From Maribacter sp. ACAM166 (lineage in GTDB: Bacteria; Bacteroidota; Bacteroidia; Flavobacteriales; Flavobacteriaceae): a DNA stretch of 64,000 bases. The position numbers and the translations under genes are program-made. Of the stretch, positions 15,523 through 25,644 are shown piece after piece. Under the pieces are notes generated by a model. It saw only the letters and a list, made by a program, of their open reading frames with translations. It was not told the DNA's origin and made no database searches. Each line of letters opens with the position of its first letter. Positions within the stretch are counted from its first letter, which is position 1. The stretch covers positions 62,001-126,000 of the forward strand of contig NZ_VAUW01000001.1 of NCBI RefSeq assembly GCF_005771495.1, given 5' to 3'.

Positions 15523-17871
15523 ATGTTTAAAAACTATATCAAAATCGCTTGGCGAAATCTCTGGAAGAATAAAGGGTATAGTTTGCTCAATATTTTTGGC
15601 TTGGCAATAGGGATTACCTGTGCAGCCATGATACTGCTTTGGGTAGAGGATGAGGTTGGTTTTGATAGCAATTTTTCGAAACAAGATGTTGTGTATTATG
15701 TGCCTACCAATCAGCAATATGATGGGGAATGGCGAACGTTTTTTCAGGCAACTCCGGGTCCGTTGGCTCAAGAGTTGAAAGATGAGGTTCCGGGTATTGT
15801 CGGTGCTGCCAGAACAAAGGGAGAGGATTTGCTGTTTCAAGTAGATGACAAATCTATCAATAAAAACGGACGGTTTGCTGATCCAGATTTTCTAAACATG
15901 TTCAGTCTTTCTTTTGTGGAGGGGAGTTTAGAAAACGCTTTCAATGAAGTAGATGCAATTGTAATTTCAAAGAAAGCAGCCACGCAACTTTATGGGAAAC
16001 ATACAGCAGCTTTAGGAAAAGTGGTTAAAGTTAATAACGATACCAATTATACCATATCAGGAGTTTTTGAAGATTTGCCGAGCAATGTAACGTATAGTTT
16101 TGATTGGGTTGCTCCATTTGAACGATATGCCGTTGGTAAAGATTGGATGCTGGAATATGGTTCTCTTTTCTCAGATACATTTGTAGAACTTTCTCCAGAA
16201 GCAGATTTTAATACCGTGAATAGTACGGTAGAAAAAATACTACCAGCAAAGACGGAAGATGAAGAAACCTATGCATTTTTGCATGCAATGAAAGATTGGC
16301 ATTTAAGGTCAACCTTTGAAGGCGGAAAAAAAATTGGAGGACAAATTATATATGTACGGTTATTTGGACTTATAGCCCTTATTATACTATTGATAGCGTG
16401 TATTAATTTTATGAACCTAGCTACCGCTAGAAGCGAAAAGCGGGCCAATGAAGTTGGGGTAAGAAAGGTATTAGGGTCAGGCAGAAAAGGACTAATTTCT
16501 CAATTTATGGCCGAAGCGGTTATTACTGCTTCTTTATCTGCCATGGTGAGTGTAGTGTTGTTAAAACTACTTATTCCTCAGTTTAATTTGCTTATTGATA
16601 AACAATTGGAGCTTGGTTTGTTTAACCCAGTACACGTGTTTACAATACTAGGAATAACATTGGTTTGTGGTGTAATTGCAGGTTGGTATCCTGCATTCTA
16701 TTTATCCTCTTTTAAACCTGTAGATGTACTTAAAGGATCTCTTAGTAACCAAGGTAGTGCACCCTTAATACGAAAAGGATTAGTTGCAACTCAATTTATT
16801 ATTTCCATAGTATTTATTATCAGTACTATAATAGTATATCAGCAGGTACAGCACGTTAAGGGAAGAGATTTGGGATATGAAAAGGAAAATCTAGTTAAAA
16901 TTCCTGTGAACGGAGATATCATCAAAAATTTTGAGGTTATAAAACAAGACATGATTGCATCGGGCATGATTAAAAATTTGGGTCTCAATAATTCTGAAAT
17001 CTTATCAGGAGGTAATAATACATCTGGCTTAGAATGGCAGGGTGGTGTAGATACTGAAAATGTGTTAGTTTCAACGCGGTATATAAGTTCAGGTTTTTTT
17101 GATACTGCTGGTATGGAAATAGTTGAGGGTAGAGGGTTTAGTAGTAATCCTTTGAAGGATAGTACCAACCTTATTGTTAGCGAGTCGTTTGCAAAGTTAA
17201 TGGGAGCGGGTAGTGCTATTGGTAAAACAGTAGAAAATGATTACCCCGTAATAGGTGTTGTTAAAGACTATTTATATGATGACATGTATGGTTCTAGTGA
17301 TCCAGTACTATTTTTCAATTACCATGGTGAGGCGCGTTTTCTATATGTAAAAGCCAAGTCTGGTATAGCAACAGCTTCGGCCTTGTCTGCGATGAAAGTG
17401 ACCTTGGAAAAATATAATCCGGCGTATCCATTTGAGTATGAATTCGTAGATGATGCATTTAATGCCAAATTTAAAAGTGAAAAATTAATAGGAAGCCTTT
17501 CTCAAATTTTCGCTTTGCTGGCAATTATTATTTCTTGTTTAGGTCTATTTGGATTATCGGCATTTACTGCAGATCAGCGTCGTAAAGAAATTGGTGTTCG
17601 TAAAGTTTTAGGGTCTAGTATTACCAGTATTGTTAGCTTATTGTCAAAAGATTTTATGCAATTGGTAGCTATCGCTATTTTAATTGCAAGCCCTATTGCT
17701 TGGTTGCTCATGCAAAACTGGTTGGAGAGTTTTGCCTATCGTATTTCTATTAATATTTGGGTTTTTGTTATTGCTGGTATGGTTGCAATGGTCATCGCGT
17801 TGCTTACCGTAAGTTTTCAAGCTATCAAAGCGGCAAGAGCAAACCCTGTAAAAAGTTTACGTACACAATGA
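15523..17871 (+). CDS. FtsX/MacB-type ABC permease 1 of the array
   Basis: 782 residues, shortest of the nine. All nine share one plan, described here. Membrane segment 1 (about 20-43) is followed by a MacB-type periplasmic core domain (about 45-270), three segments (about 277-300, 325-350, 370-395), segment 5 (about 420-445), a second periplasmic core (about 446-655) and three more segments (about 660-685, 710-730, 742-765). The cytoplasmic coupling motifs are EVGVRKVLG after segment 2 and EIGVRKVLG after segment 6. The protein is therefore two FtsX modules in one chain, and needs a separate ATPase, supplied by the preceding gene. The C-terminal tag is NPVKSLRTQ. The first 60 bp of the gene are nearly identical to those of permease 5, evidence of duplication. 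Substrate unknown. Confidence 0.93.
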   Translation: MFKNYIKIAWRNLWKNKGYSLLNIFGLAIGITCAAMILLWVEDEVGFDSNFSKQDVVYYVPTNQQYDGEWRTFFQATPGPLAQELKDEVPGIVGAARTKGEDLLFQVDDKSINKNGRFADPDFLNMFSLSFVEGSLENAFNEVDAIVISKKAATQLYGKHTAALGKVVKVNNDTNYTISGVFEDLPSNVTYSFDWVAPFERYAVGKDWMLEYGSLFSDTFVELSPEADFNTVNSTVEKILPAKTEDEETYAFLHAMKDWHLRSTFEGGKKIGGQIIYVRLFGLIALIILLIACINFMNLATARSEKRANEVGVRKVLGSGRKGLISQFMAEAVITASLSAMVSVVLLKLLIPQFNLLIDKQLELGLFNPVHVFTILGITLVCGVIAGWYPAFYLSSFKPVDVLKGSLSNQGSAPLIRKGLVATQFIISIVFIISTIIVYQQVQHVKGRDLGYEKENLVKIPVNGDIIKNFEVIKQDMIASGMIKNLGLNNSEILSGGNNTSGLEWQGGVDTENVLVSTRYISSGFFDTAGMEIVEGRGFSSNPLKDSTNLIVSESFAKLMGAGSAIGKTVENDYPVIGVVKDYLYDDMYGSSDPVLFFNYHGEARFLYVKAKSGIATASALSAMKVTLEKYNPAYPFEYEFVDDAFNAKFKSEKLIGSLSQIFALLAIIISCLGLFGLSAFTADQRRKEIGVRKVLGSSITSIVSLLSKDFMQLVAIAILIASPIAWLLMQNWLESFAYRISINIWVFVIAGMVAMVIALLTVSFQAIKAARANPVKSLRTQ

Positions 17872-17927
17872 AGTAAAAATAAAATGCGGTGAGTTTATCG
17901 CATTATCAATCATCAAAAACGAGAATC

Positions 17928-20345
17928 ATGTTTAGAAATCATATTAAAATAGCTTGGCGAAGCATAAAAAAAGATAAGCTTTTTACCACCATTAAAATTG
18001 GTGGTTTTGCGGTTGGTATTGCAGCCTGTTTGTTGATTGCCTTGTTCATTCGAAATGAAGTAGGTTATGACCAGCATTATAAGAATAAAAATCAAATATA
18101 TAGGGTAGTAATGCAGGGCTTATTTAATAGCGAAACTGTTAAAAGCACCCATTTTCAATTACCACTTGCTGATGCACTACAATCAGATTTTCCTGAAATA
18201 ATTAAAGCAGGTAAGGTAAATAATATCGAAATCTTTGGCGCCGGTAAACGTGGTATGCGTCTTGAAGGTTTTAATCAGAATAATTTTGAGGATGGTTTTC
18301 TACTTGCAGATCAAGAGGCCTTTGAAATTTTAGAAATCAACTTAGAGCAGGGTAATCCTGAAACCGCGTTATCCAATCCAAAAAGTATTGTCATTTCTAA
18401 AACGAAGGCGGCTAAATATTTCAAAGACGGTAAAGTATTAGGAGAAACCATTATTTTGGACAATGATTCTTCAACGCCTTATACGGTAACAGGAGTGATG
18501 AAAGATATTCCGAAGAACTCACATCTTAATTTTGATTTTCTGCTTCCCATAGAAGATACCCGAATGAGTTGGACAAATCAAAACTACTTTACCTATGTTT
18601 TGGTTGACCCGAATACCAATATTCAAGAATTGGAGAAAAAGATGATTTCCATTGTTGAAGACTATGTTATTCCCGCACAATTAGACCGAGGTCGCGCACC
18701 AGATTTTATAGACGTTCTTAGAACTATTGAATATAAGCTTCAACCGGTAACCGATATCCATCTGTATTCCGATATTAAAATGGCAGACGGTTTAAAACAT
18801 GGAGATATCCGTTTTGTATGGTTATTTGCCGCCATTGCCGGTTTCGTTTTGTTATTGGCGGTCATAAATTTCATTAATTTATCTACAGCAAAATCAGCCA
18901 ATAGAGCCAAAGAGGTTGGCCTTAGAAAGACCATTGGAGCATTTAAAAGTAACTTAATTTTCCAATTTCTGACCGAATCTATAATGTTTAGTCTAGTCTC
19001 TTTTCTGCTTGGTATTCTGCTAGCGTGGTTGTTACTTCCTTCGTTTAATTCAATTGCCTCTAAAACAATTACAATGCCATGGACAGTATGGTGGTTTTTA
19101 CCCATGGTCTTAGTTTCTGCGCTATTGGTTGGGGCAATCGCTGGGCTATATCCTGCATTTTATTTATCATCCTTTAAACCTGTCAATGTATTAAAAGGAA
19201 GTTTAAGTCTAGGAGGTAAAAGTGGGAAACTAAGAAGTGGTCTAGTTATATTTCAATTTACTACTTCGGTCATCTTAATTATTGGAACCCTAATCATTTA
19301 TCAACAAATGGACTTTATCCTTAAAAAGGAATTGGGGTATGATAAAGAGCACGTAGTTATTCTTGAAGGAACCAATGTTTTAGGTAAAAGTACCGAAGCG
19401 TTCAAAGCTCAACTACTACAATTACCAATGGTTAAGGAGGTTACCGTAACAAATTATTTACCAGTTGATGGGGCGAGTAGAAACGGGAATACGTTTAGGC
19501 GGGCTGATGAAGGGAATGAAGGTAGGGGTGTGCCAGCTCAAATTTGGAGAGTAGATTACGATTACATTAAAACATTGGGGATGAAGTTAAAAGAAGGTAG
19601 GGATTTTTCTAAAAAGTTCGCTTCCGATTCTTTAAACGCTATTATTATCAACGCTAGTATGGAACACGAACTTGGGTTAACCAATGCTATAGGCCAAGAA
19701 ATTGACAATAACGGGCAAATGTTTAAAATCATTGGCATTGTTGAAGATTTTCATTTTAAGTCTTTAAAAGAAGATATTTCATCACTGTCACTAGTTATAG
19801 GTAAAGATACTGGTGCGATATCGGTAAAACTTGAAAAAGGAAATGTTAACCAAGCATTAGCATCCATAGAATCTCTTTGGAATAAAAATATTCCAAATCA
19901 ATCTATCAATTATAACTTTTTAGATCAAGAGTTTACACGTATGCATGATGATGTTCAACGCATGGGCAAAATATTCAACAGTTTCGCGCTCTTCGCCATT
20001 TTCGTAGCATGTTTAGGCCTCTTTGCACTATCTGCTTTCATGGTAGAACAACGAAAAAAAGAAATTAGCATACGGTTAGTTTTAGGTGCTCCTTTTAAAA
20101 GTATTTACCAATTGCTAACGCTTGATTTTATGAAGTTGATATTTATTTCAATCTGTATTGCAATTCCGATAGGTTGGTATTTAATGAACCGTTGGCTACA
20201 AGATTTTGCATATCATATTACTATTGGCTGGGGCACATTTTTAGTAGCCTCACTCATTGCTTTAACCATAGCTATACTTACCATCAGCTATCAGTCTGTA
20301 AGTGCGGCACTCATAAAACCTTTAAAAGGGTTAAGAACAGAATAA
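17928..20345 (+). CDS. FtsX/MacB-type ABC permease 2 of the array
   Basis: 805 residues from ATG 17928. An in-frame GTG at 17889 would add 13 polar residues and is rejected because the N-terminus MFRNHIKIAWRSIKKD then aligns with the other permeases. First coupling motif EVGLRKTIG. The second is EISIRLVLG, where the usual Gly-Ile-Arg-Lys is altered (Lys to Leu), and the C-terminal tag is KPLKGLRTE instead of NPVKSLRTE. Its second module is therefore the most divergent at the ATPase-contact side. Two periplasmic core domains are present. 56 bp after permease 1, same unit. Confidence 0.92.
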   Translation: MFRNHIKIAWRSIKKDKLFTTIKIGGFAVGIAACLLIALFIRNEVGYDQHYKNKNQIYRVVMQGLFNSETVKSTHFQLPLADALQSDFPEIIKAGKVNNIEIFGAGKRGMRLEGFNQNNFEDGFLLADQEAFEILEINLEQGNPETALSNPKSIVISKTKAAKYFKDGKVLGETIILDNDSSTPYTVTGVMKDIPKNSHLNFDFLLPIEDTRMSWTNQNYFTYVLVDPNTNIQELEKKMISIVEDYVIPAQLDRGRAPDFIDVLRTIEYKLQPVTDIHLYSDIKMADGLKHGDIRFVWLFAAIAGFVLLLAVINFINLSTAKSANRAKEVGLRKTIGAFKSNLIFQFLTESIMFSLVSFLLGILLAWLLLPSFNSIASKTITMPWTVWWFLPMVLVSALLVGAIAGLYPAFYLSSFKPVNVLKGSLSLGGKSGKLRSGLVIFQFTTSVILIIGTLIIYQQMDFILKKELGYDKEHVVILEGTNVLGKSTEAFKAQLLQLPMVKEVTVTNYLPVDGASRNGNTFRRADEGNEGRGVPAQIWRVDYDYIKTLGMKLKEGRDFSKKFASDSLNAIIINASMEHELGLTNAIGQEIDNNGQMFKIIGIVEDFHFKSLKEDISSLSLVIGKDTGAISVKLEKGNVNQALASIESLWNKNIPNQSINYNFLDQEFTRMHDDVQRMGKIFNSFALFAIFVACLGLFALSAFMVEQRKKEISIRLVLGAPFKSIYQLLTLDFMKLIFISICIAIPIGWYLMNRWLQDFAYHITIGWGTFLVASLIALTIAILTISYQSVSAALIKPLKGLRTE

Positions 20346-20352
20346 AAAAATT

Positions 20353-20380
20353 TTGTTGAGCGAGTTCATTCAGCGTAGTC
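20353..20380. repeat. Short intergenic repeat, partial copy
   Basis: TTGTTGAGCGAGTTCATTCA then GCGTAGTC resembles the GAGCG...CTGAGCGTAG repeat at 15410 and 23068, with mutations. It lies between permeases 2 and 3. Confidence 0.4.
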
Positions 20381-20413
20381 TTAATAAAAAACATCAATCA
20401 TCAAAAATAAACC

Positions 20414-22888
20414 ATGTTTAAAAATTATTTAAAAGTAGCATTTAGAAATTCGTTGAGACATAAAAGCAATAGTATAATAAACATAGCTGGTCTTGTTATA
20501 GGTTTAACGTGTGTAATATTAATAGCCTTATTTGTTACCGATGAATTAAGGTATGATCGTTTTTTTGAAAATGCCGACCAAATTTATAGAGTTAATATAA
20601 ATGGTAAAATGGGTGATGGAGAATTTCATGCCGGATATACGCCACCACCCGCTGGTTTAACACTTACAGAAAATTTTCCCGAAATAGAGAGCTATACCAG
20701 AATATATAGACCAGGTGTAGATGTCCTCGAATTTGAAGGTAATAATGAAAAAAAGACCTTTAATGAAAATAAGATTTATGCTGTAGATACTAACTTTCTT
20801 GATGTTTTCAGCTATCCTTTACTGAAAGGAAATTCTAAGAGCTGTCTTCAAGAAACAAATAGTGTAGTTCTTACCAATAGTATTGCAAAGAAATATTTTG
20901 GAGATGTTGACCCCATGGGTAAAATTCTTTTCTATGGGAAACAAAGACAACCGTTAAAAGTAACCGGAGTATTGAAAGATATAACCACCCTTCCGGTTTC
21001 TGTAAAGTTTGATTTTTTAATACCTGTTAAAAATATTGAAAGTGTTACTCGTTTTAATTGGAGTTGGGTATGGTTACAAATGGCAACTTATGTGAAATTA
21101 ACTGATAAAGCAGCTGAAAATCCAGATATACTAAATCATTTAGAAGCCCAATTTCCAGCAATGGTAAAGGTACACGCCGCTAATGCTTTCGATAGAATTG
21201 GACAACCTTTTGAGGAGTTTTTAGAAAATGGAAATAAATGGGACTTTCACTTACAGGCCTTAACCGATATACATTTATATTCAGGTGTAATAGAATCTTC
21301 TATTACCGAGCAAAACAATATTAATAATTTATATATTTTCGGAATTATTGCATTCTTTTTAATTGTACTAGCTTGTGTTAATTTCGTTAATCTATCCACT
21401 GCACAAGCATCAAAAAGAGGTAAAGAAATTGGAATCCGTAAAGTTTTAGGGTCATATAGAAGCCAGTTAATAAAGCAATTTCTTGCTGAAGCAGTTTTTT
21501 ATACGATAATATCTACAGTTTTAGCAGTTGTGTTGGTTTGGGCATTGTTGCCACTATTTAATCAGTTGTCAGGCAAAACCCTTCTGTTTCAATATATATT
21601 TAAAGATGGTATTTGGTTATTTATACTATGTCTCAGTATTTTAACTGCGTTTTTAGCAGGTATTTACCCAGCTTTTTATCTTACGTCTTATAAACCTGTT
21701 AATATTTTAAAAGGAGATACTAGTTTATCGAATAAAAAAGGTGGCTTTATAAGAAATGGACTCGTAGTTTTTCAATTTACTATTGCCATTATTATGGTCA
21801 TAGCCACATGCATTGTTTATTTACAATTAAACTATACCCAAAATAGAGATTTAGGCTATGACAAAGAAAATTTAGTAGTAATTCAAAACACCGAAAAATT
21901 AGAAAGAAGCGAAGAAACTTTTAGGCAAGAACTAGAAGCGCTAACAGAGGTTAAAAGTGCTGCCATTTCTTCGGGTATGCTCACTAAAGGTAATTTTGGT
22001 GATTTTTATGTACCAGAAACTTCTAATACAGAAGATAATATTGCAAAAGATATATCATTACAATCATATCTTGTCGATGAGCATTTTATCTCAACTTTAA
22101 ACTTAAACCTCATAGAAGGCCGCGATTTTAATAATAAGTTTAACGATTCGCTATCGGTTGTAATAAATGAGGCTACTGCTAAACAGATAGGGTGGGAGAA
22201 CCCTATTGGAAACATGATTCGTTACCCAGGCGGAAGAATGGAGTCGTATAAGGTGATTGGGGTTTTAAAAGATTTTAATTTAGAATCGTTACACAGTCAT
22301 ATTACACCGTTTGCATTATTTTCAAAAACATCGGAAAGTTATGATACAGGTGTATCTTATATAACTTTAAAAATTAAATCAGATAACACAGGAAAAATTT
22401 TAGAGGCCATCGAAAATAAGTGGAATGGCTATCAATCAGGTATTCCGTTTGAGTATTCTTTTCTTGATGACGATTTAAATACGGCTTATATAGCAGACAA
22501 AAGGCAAGCTAATTTATTTGGTATTTTTTCATTCTTAACCATTTTTATTGCTTGTATGGGCTTGCTTGGTTTAATTTCATTTGTCGCCCAACAGAAAACA
22601 AAAGAAATAGGAATTAGAAAAGTATTGGGTGCGAGTATAGTAGAGATTGTTCAGCTTCTAGCTATAGATTTTGTAAAGTTGATTTTTATAGCCTTACTTA
22701 TTGCTATTCCATTCGCTTGGTTTTATATGAATAAATGGTTGCAAAATTTTGCATATAAAATTGAAATTCCTTGGTGGGTTTTTATATTTTCAGGAGTCAT
22801 GGCTTTAGTTATAGCAATGGTTACAATGGGCTTTCAAGCGATTAAAGCAGCAATTGCAAATCCGGTAAAAAGCTTAAGAAACGAATAA
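20414..22888 (+). CDS. FtsX/MacB-type ABC permease 3 of the array
   Basis: 824 residues, the longest of the set; the extra length is in the first periplasmic domain (around 60-270). Coupling motifs are EIGIRKVLGSYRSQLIKQFL after segment 2 and EIGIRKVLGAS after segment 6. The tag is NPVKSLRNE. Last gene of unit 1: the 243-bp gap after it contains the activator sites and promoter of unit 2. More AT-rich than permease 4, which suggests the copies are old or came from different sources. Confidence 0.92.
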   Translation: MFKNYLKVAFRNSLRHKSNSIINIAGLVIGLTCVILIALFVTDELRYDRFFENADQIYRVNINGKMGDGEFHAGYTPPPAGLTLTENFPEIESYTRIYRPGVDVLEFEGNNEKKTFNENKIYAVDTNFLDVFSYPLLKGNSKSCLQETNSVVLTNSIAKKYFGDVDPMGKILFYGKQRQPLKVTGVLKDITTLPVSVKFDFLIPVKNIESVTRFNWSWVWLQMATYVKLTDKAAENPDILNHLEAQFPAMVKVHAANAFDRIGQPFEEFLENGNKWDFHLQALTDIHLYSGVIESSITEQNNINNLYIFGIIAFFLIVLACVNFVNLSTAQASKRGKEIGIRKVLGSYRSQLIKQFLAEAVFYTIISTVLAVVLVWALLPLFNQLSGKTLLFQYIFKDGIWLFILCLSILTAFLAGIYPAFYLTSYKPVNILKGDTSLSNKKGGFIRNGLVVFQFTIAIIMVIATCIVYLQLNYTQNRDLGYDKENLVVIQNTEKLERSEETFRQELEALTEVKSAAISSGMLTKGNFGDFYVPETSNTEDNIAKDISLQSYLVDEHFISTLNLNLIEGRDFNNKFNDSLSVVINEATAKQIGWENPIGNMIRYPGGRMESYKVIGVLKDFNLESLHSHITPFALFSKTSESYDTGVSYITLKIKSDNTGKILEAIENKWNGYQSGIPFEYSFLDDDLNTAYIADKRQANLFGIFSFLTIFIACMGLLGLISFVAQQKTKEIGIRKVLGASIVEIVQLLAIDFVKLIFIALLIAIPFAWFYMNKWLQNFAYKIEIPWWVFIFSGVMALVIAMVTMGFQAIKAAIANPVKSLRNE

Positions 22889-22928
22889 GAATTATTGTTC
22901 GTCATAAGCAGGTTGATGATTATTTTAT

Positions 22929-22967
22929 TGTAAATATATTAGACATCCTTTGTCCAAATATTTTACA
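22929..22967 (+). promoter_or_regulatory. Paired 17-bp activator sites upstream of unit 2
   Basis: TGTAAATATATTAGACA (22929-22945, matching the consensus in reverse) and TGTCCAAATATTTTACA (22951-22967) have centres 22 bp apart, as in the other two copies. The second site's centre is 62 bp before the GG of the TGGCAT element, 11 bp (one helical turn) less than in units 1 and 3. Confidence 0.7.
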
Positions 22968-23019
22968 GTTTAAAAATAGTAATTAATTTAAATAATTAAT
23001 AATCAATACATTAGGTGTG

Positions 23020-23034
23020 TGGCATGAAATTAGT
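23020..23034 (+). promoter_or_regulatory. Sigma-54-like promoter of unit 2
   Basis: TGGCAT-GAAAT-TAGT: -24 element nearly perfect, 5-bp spacer, weak -12 (TAGT, as in unit 1). Start predicted near 23046, giving a leader of about 86 nt that contains an intergenic repeat. Confidence 0.55.
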
Positions 23035-23067
23035 CTTTCGTATATAGATAATAGGTGTTATCATCAA

Positions 23068-23113
23068 CTTGTGCTGAGCGCATTCACTGAACGAAATAGA
23101 AGCGTAGCCGAAG
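23068..23113. repeat. Intergenic repeat within the unit 2 leader
   Basis: Begins CTTGTGCTGAGCGCATTCAC and ends AGCGTAGCCGAAG, the clearest relative of the copy at 15410-15455. Located inside the predicted 5' untranslated leader of permease 4. Confidence 0.5.
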
Positions 23114-23131
23114 CATCAAAAAACGACAATC

Positions 23132-25564
23132 ATGTTTGCAAACTATTTTAAAATCGCTTGGAGAAGTTTAAAAAAGCAATCTTTTTTTACATTTCTCAAC
23201 ATAATTGGTCTTTCCATTGGTATCACGGGAGCATTGTTGATTACGCTATATGTAGTTGATGAAGTAAATCATGATACGATGTTCAAAGATGTGGACCGGA
23301 TTTATCGCATAGATACGGACATCAAGTTCGGCGGTGTGGAAATGAAAGCCGCCGAAGCTGCTGCGCCCATGGCGGCAGCCATGAAAAAAGATTTTCCGCA
23401 AGTGAAGCAAACCGTTAGATTACGCACTAGAGGAAGTGCCCTTGTAAGGCCAGTGGGCGAGCAAGCGAACGCCAAGGAAACGAACGTAGCTTTTGCCGAT
23501 GCCTTTTTTTTTGATTTTTTCGGGATTGATGTAGTATCTGGCGATGCCAAGACGGCGTTGTCCGAACCCAAAACATTAGTCCTGACAAAAACTGCGGCCG
23601 AAAAGCATTTTGGTAAGGAATCTGCGTTAGGAAAGCGGCTGTTGCTTAATAACACGGATACGTATACCGTAAGTGGGGTTATAGATGATCTTCCAAAAAA
23701 CTCAATTCTTAGGGATTATTCCATTTTTATGGCTATGGAAGGCTATCCTGCATCTAAGGAAAATAATTGGGGAGGCAGTAATTTTGTCACATTTATAAAA
23801 CTGGCATCAGGTGCCGATATTGAAGATTTTCAAGAGCCTTTGCAAGGTATGTTGGAAGATTATATGTTGCCTTGGGCACAGAAGTATTTTCCGGGAATGA
23901 CAGGTGAAACCTTTGAAGCTTCTGGTAATTATATACGCTATCATACCATGCCCTTAGCTGACATTCATCTTTATTCACAACGCGACCAAGAAATGAGTGC
24001 CAATGGTAGTATTCAAAACGTGTATATCTTATCGTTTATAGGACTCTTTCTCATGATATTGGCCAGTGTGAACTTTATGAACCTGTCTACGGCGCATTCC
24101 CTAAAAAGGGCAAAAGAGATTGGCGTGCGAAAAACGCTGGGGTCTAGCACCCGAGATTTAGTATGGCAGTTTTTAACCGAATCGGTATTGATTTCGTTTC
24201 TATCCCTCGTGGCGGGCATGCTATTAAGTGCAGCGTTACTTCCATATTTCAATCAACTTTCCGGAAAGGAGATTTCCATACCGTTTACTAATGCTACTTT
24301 TTGGATAATTATTTTAGCGGCCACAGTTTTATTGGGTCTTTTTTCAGGTAGTTATCCTGCTTCTTTTATGTCTCAATTTGAGCCGGTAAAAACCCTTCAA
24401 GGTGGAGGACAAAGTAGTGTTGGCGGAGGTAAGGTGAGAAATGCATTGGTTGTGTTTCAATTCGGAATTTCCGTTTTTCTGATCGTAGGAACATTAGTGG
24501 TATTTCAACAATTGAATTTTATTCAGAGTAAGGACCTAGGCTTTACCAAGGATCAAATTTTGATCTTGGAGGATACGTTTAGTCTAGGCAATCAGATTAC
24601 TGTATTTAAGGATGAAATTAAGGAGTTGAGTCAGGTGGAGAACGCTACAGTAAGCGGCTTTTTACCGACGCCATCATGGCGATCAAATAGTTCTTATTTT
24701 GAGGAAGGAGCTAGAGATCAAGAAAGTGCCATTTCTATTCAGACATGGAAAGTAGATGACGATTATATGTCAACATTGAATATGGAACTTATTGCAGGTC
24801 GCGATTTTGATAAAAAAATAATAGCCGATTCTCTTTCGGTCATTATTAACGAGGCCACGTTGCCCATTATGGGGGTAAATGCCACCGAGGCATTGGGAAT
24901 GCGTATTTCTGAAGATATCGAAAAAGAGATTCCCCAATATTTTAAGGTAATCGGGGTGGTAAAGAATTTTCACTTTGAGTCTTTAAAGGAGAATATTCAA
25001 CCTTTAGGACTCTTTATGGGCGCATCAACAGGTACTATGGCGGTTAAATTAAAAGCAGGGGACTTTTCAGAAGCCCTTGCAGGTATCGAAGGTATTTGGA
25101 ATAATATGGCACCGGGGCAACCCTTTAGTTATCGGTTTATGGATGAATCGTTCAACGCTACCTATGATGCAGAACAACGCCTGGGCAAAATATTCACTGT
25201 ATTTACTTTTTTATCCATTCTAATCGCCTGTCTCGGGTTGTTCGGATTGGCAGCCTTCAACGCACAAAAACGAACTAAGGAAATAGGCATACGAAAAGTA
25301 TTGGGTGCCAGTGTCGGTCAAATCAGTTTCCGACTTACGACCGATTTTTTAAAAATGGTAGGTATAGCAATTCTTATTGCAATGCCATTAGGCTGGTACG
25401 TGATGAACAAATGGCTAGAAGATTTTTCCTACCGTATTGAAATTGGCTTCGGGGTATTTGCTTTAGCCGCCTTTTTGGCAATTACGGTAGCAGTTGTGAC
25501 GGTAAGTTTTCAAAGTATTAAAGCGGCCATTGTAAACCCAGTAAAAAGTTTACGGTCAGAATGA
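23132..25564 (+). CDS. FtsX/MacB-type ABC permease 4 of the array
   Basis: 810 residues, first gene of unit 2. N-terminus MFANYFKIAWRSLKKQSFF matches the family. Coupling motifs EIGVRKTLGSS and EIGIRKVLGAS, tag NPVKSLRSE. The stretch 23330-23660 in the first periplasmic domain is visibly richer in G and C (Ala-rich coding) than the flanking permeases. The periplasmic cores differ strongly from those of permeases 1-3 while the membrane parts match, as expected if the cores determine specificity. Confidence 0.92.
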   Translation: MFANYFKIAWRSLKKQSFFTFLNIIGLSIGITGALLITLYVVDEVNHDTMFKDVDRIYRIDTDIKFGGVEMKAAEAAAPMAAAMKKDFPQVKQTVRLRTRGSALVRPVGEQANAKETNVAFADAFFFDFFGIDVVSGDAKTALSEPKTLVLTKTAAEKHFGKESALGKRLLLNNTDTYTVSGVIDDLPKNSILRDYSIFMAMEGYPASKENNWGGSNFVTFIKLASGADIEDFQEPLQGMLEDYMLPWAQKYFPGMTGETFEASGNYIRYHTMPLADIHLYSQRDQEMSANGSIQNVYILSFIGLFLMILASVNFMNLSTAHSLKRAKEIGVRKTLGSSTRDLVWQFLTESVLISFLSLVAGMLLSAALLPYFNQLSGKEISIPFTNATFWIIILAATVLLGLFSGSYPASFMSQFEPVKTLQGGGQSSVGGGKVRNALVVFQFGISVFLIVGTLVVFQQLNFIQSKDLGFTKDQILILEDTFSLGNQITVFKDEIKELSQVENATVSGFLPTPSWRSNSSYFEEGARDQESAISIQTWKVDDDYMSTLNMELIAGRDFDKKIIADSLSVIINEATLPIMGVNATEALGMRISEDIEKEIPQYFKVIGVVKNFHFESLKENIQPLGLFMGASTGTMAVKLKAGDFSEALAGIEGIWNNMAPGQPFSYRFMDESFNATYDAEQRLGKIFTVFTFLSILIACLGLFGLAAFNAQKRTKEIGIRKVLGASVGQISFRLTTDFLKMVGIAILIAMPLGWYVMNKWLEDFSYRIEIGFGVFALAAFLAITVAVVTVSFQSIKAAIVNPVKSLRSE

Positions 25565-25644
25565 AACATTTGAATATTAAATCACTCTTTATAGTAGAAT
25601 GAATTAATAATAAGAAACATCAATCAAATCAAAAAACGAGAATC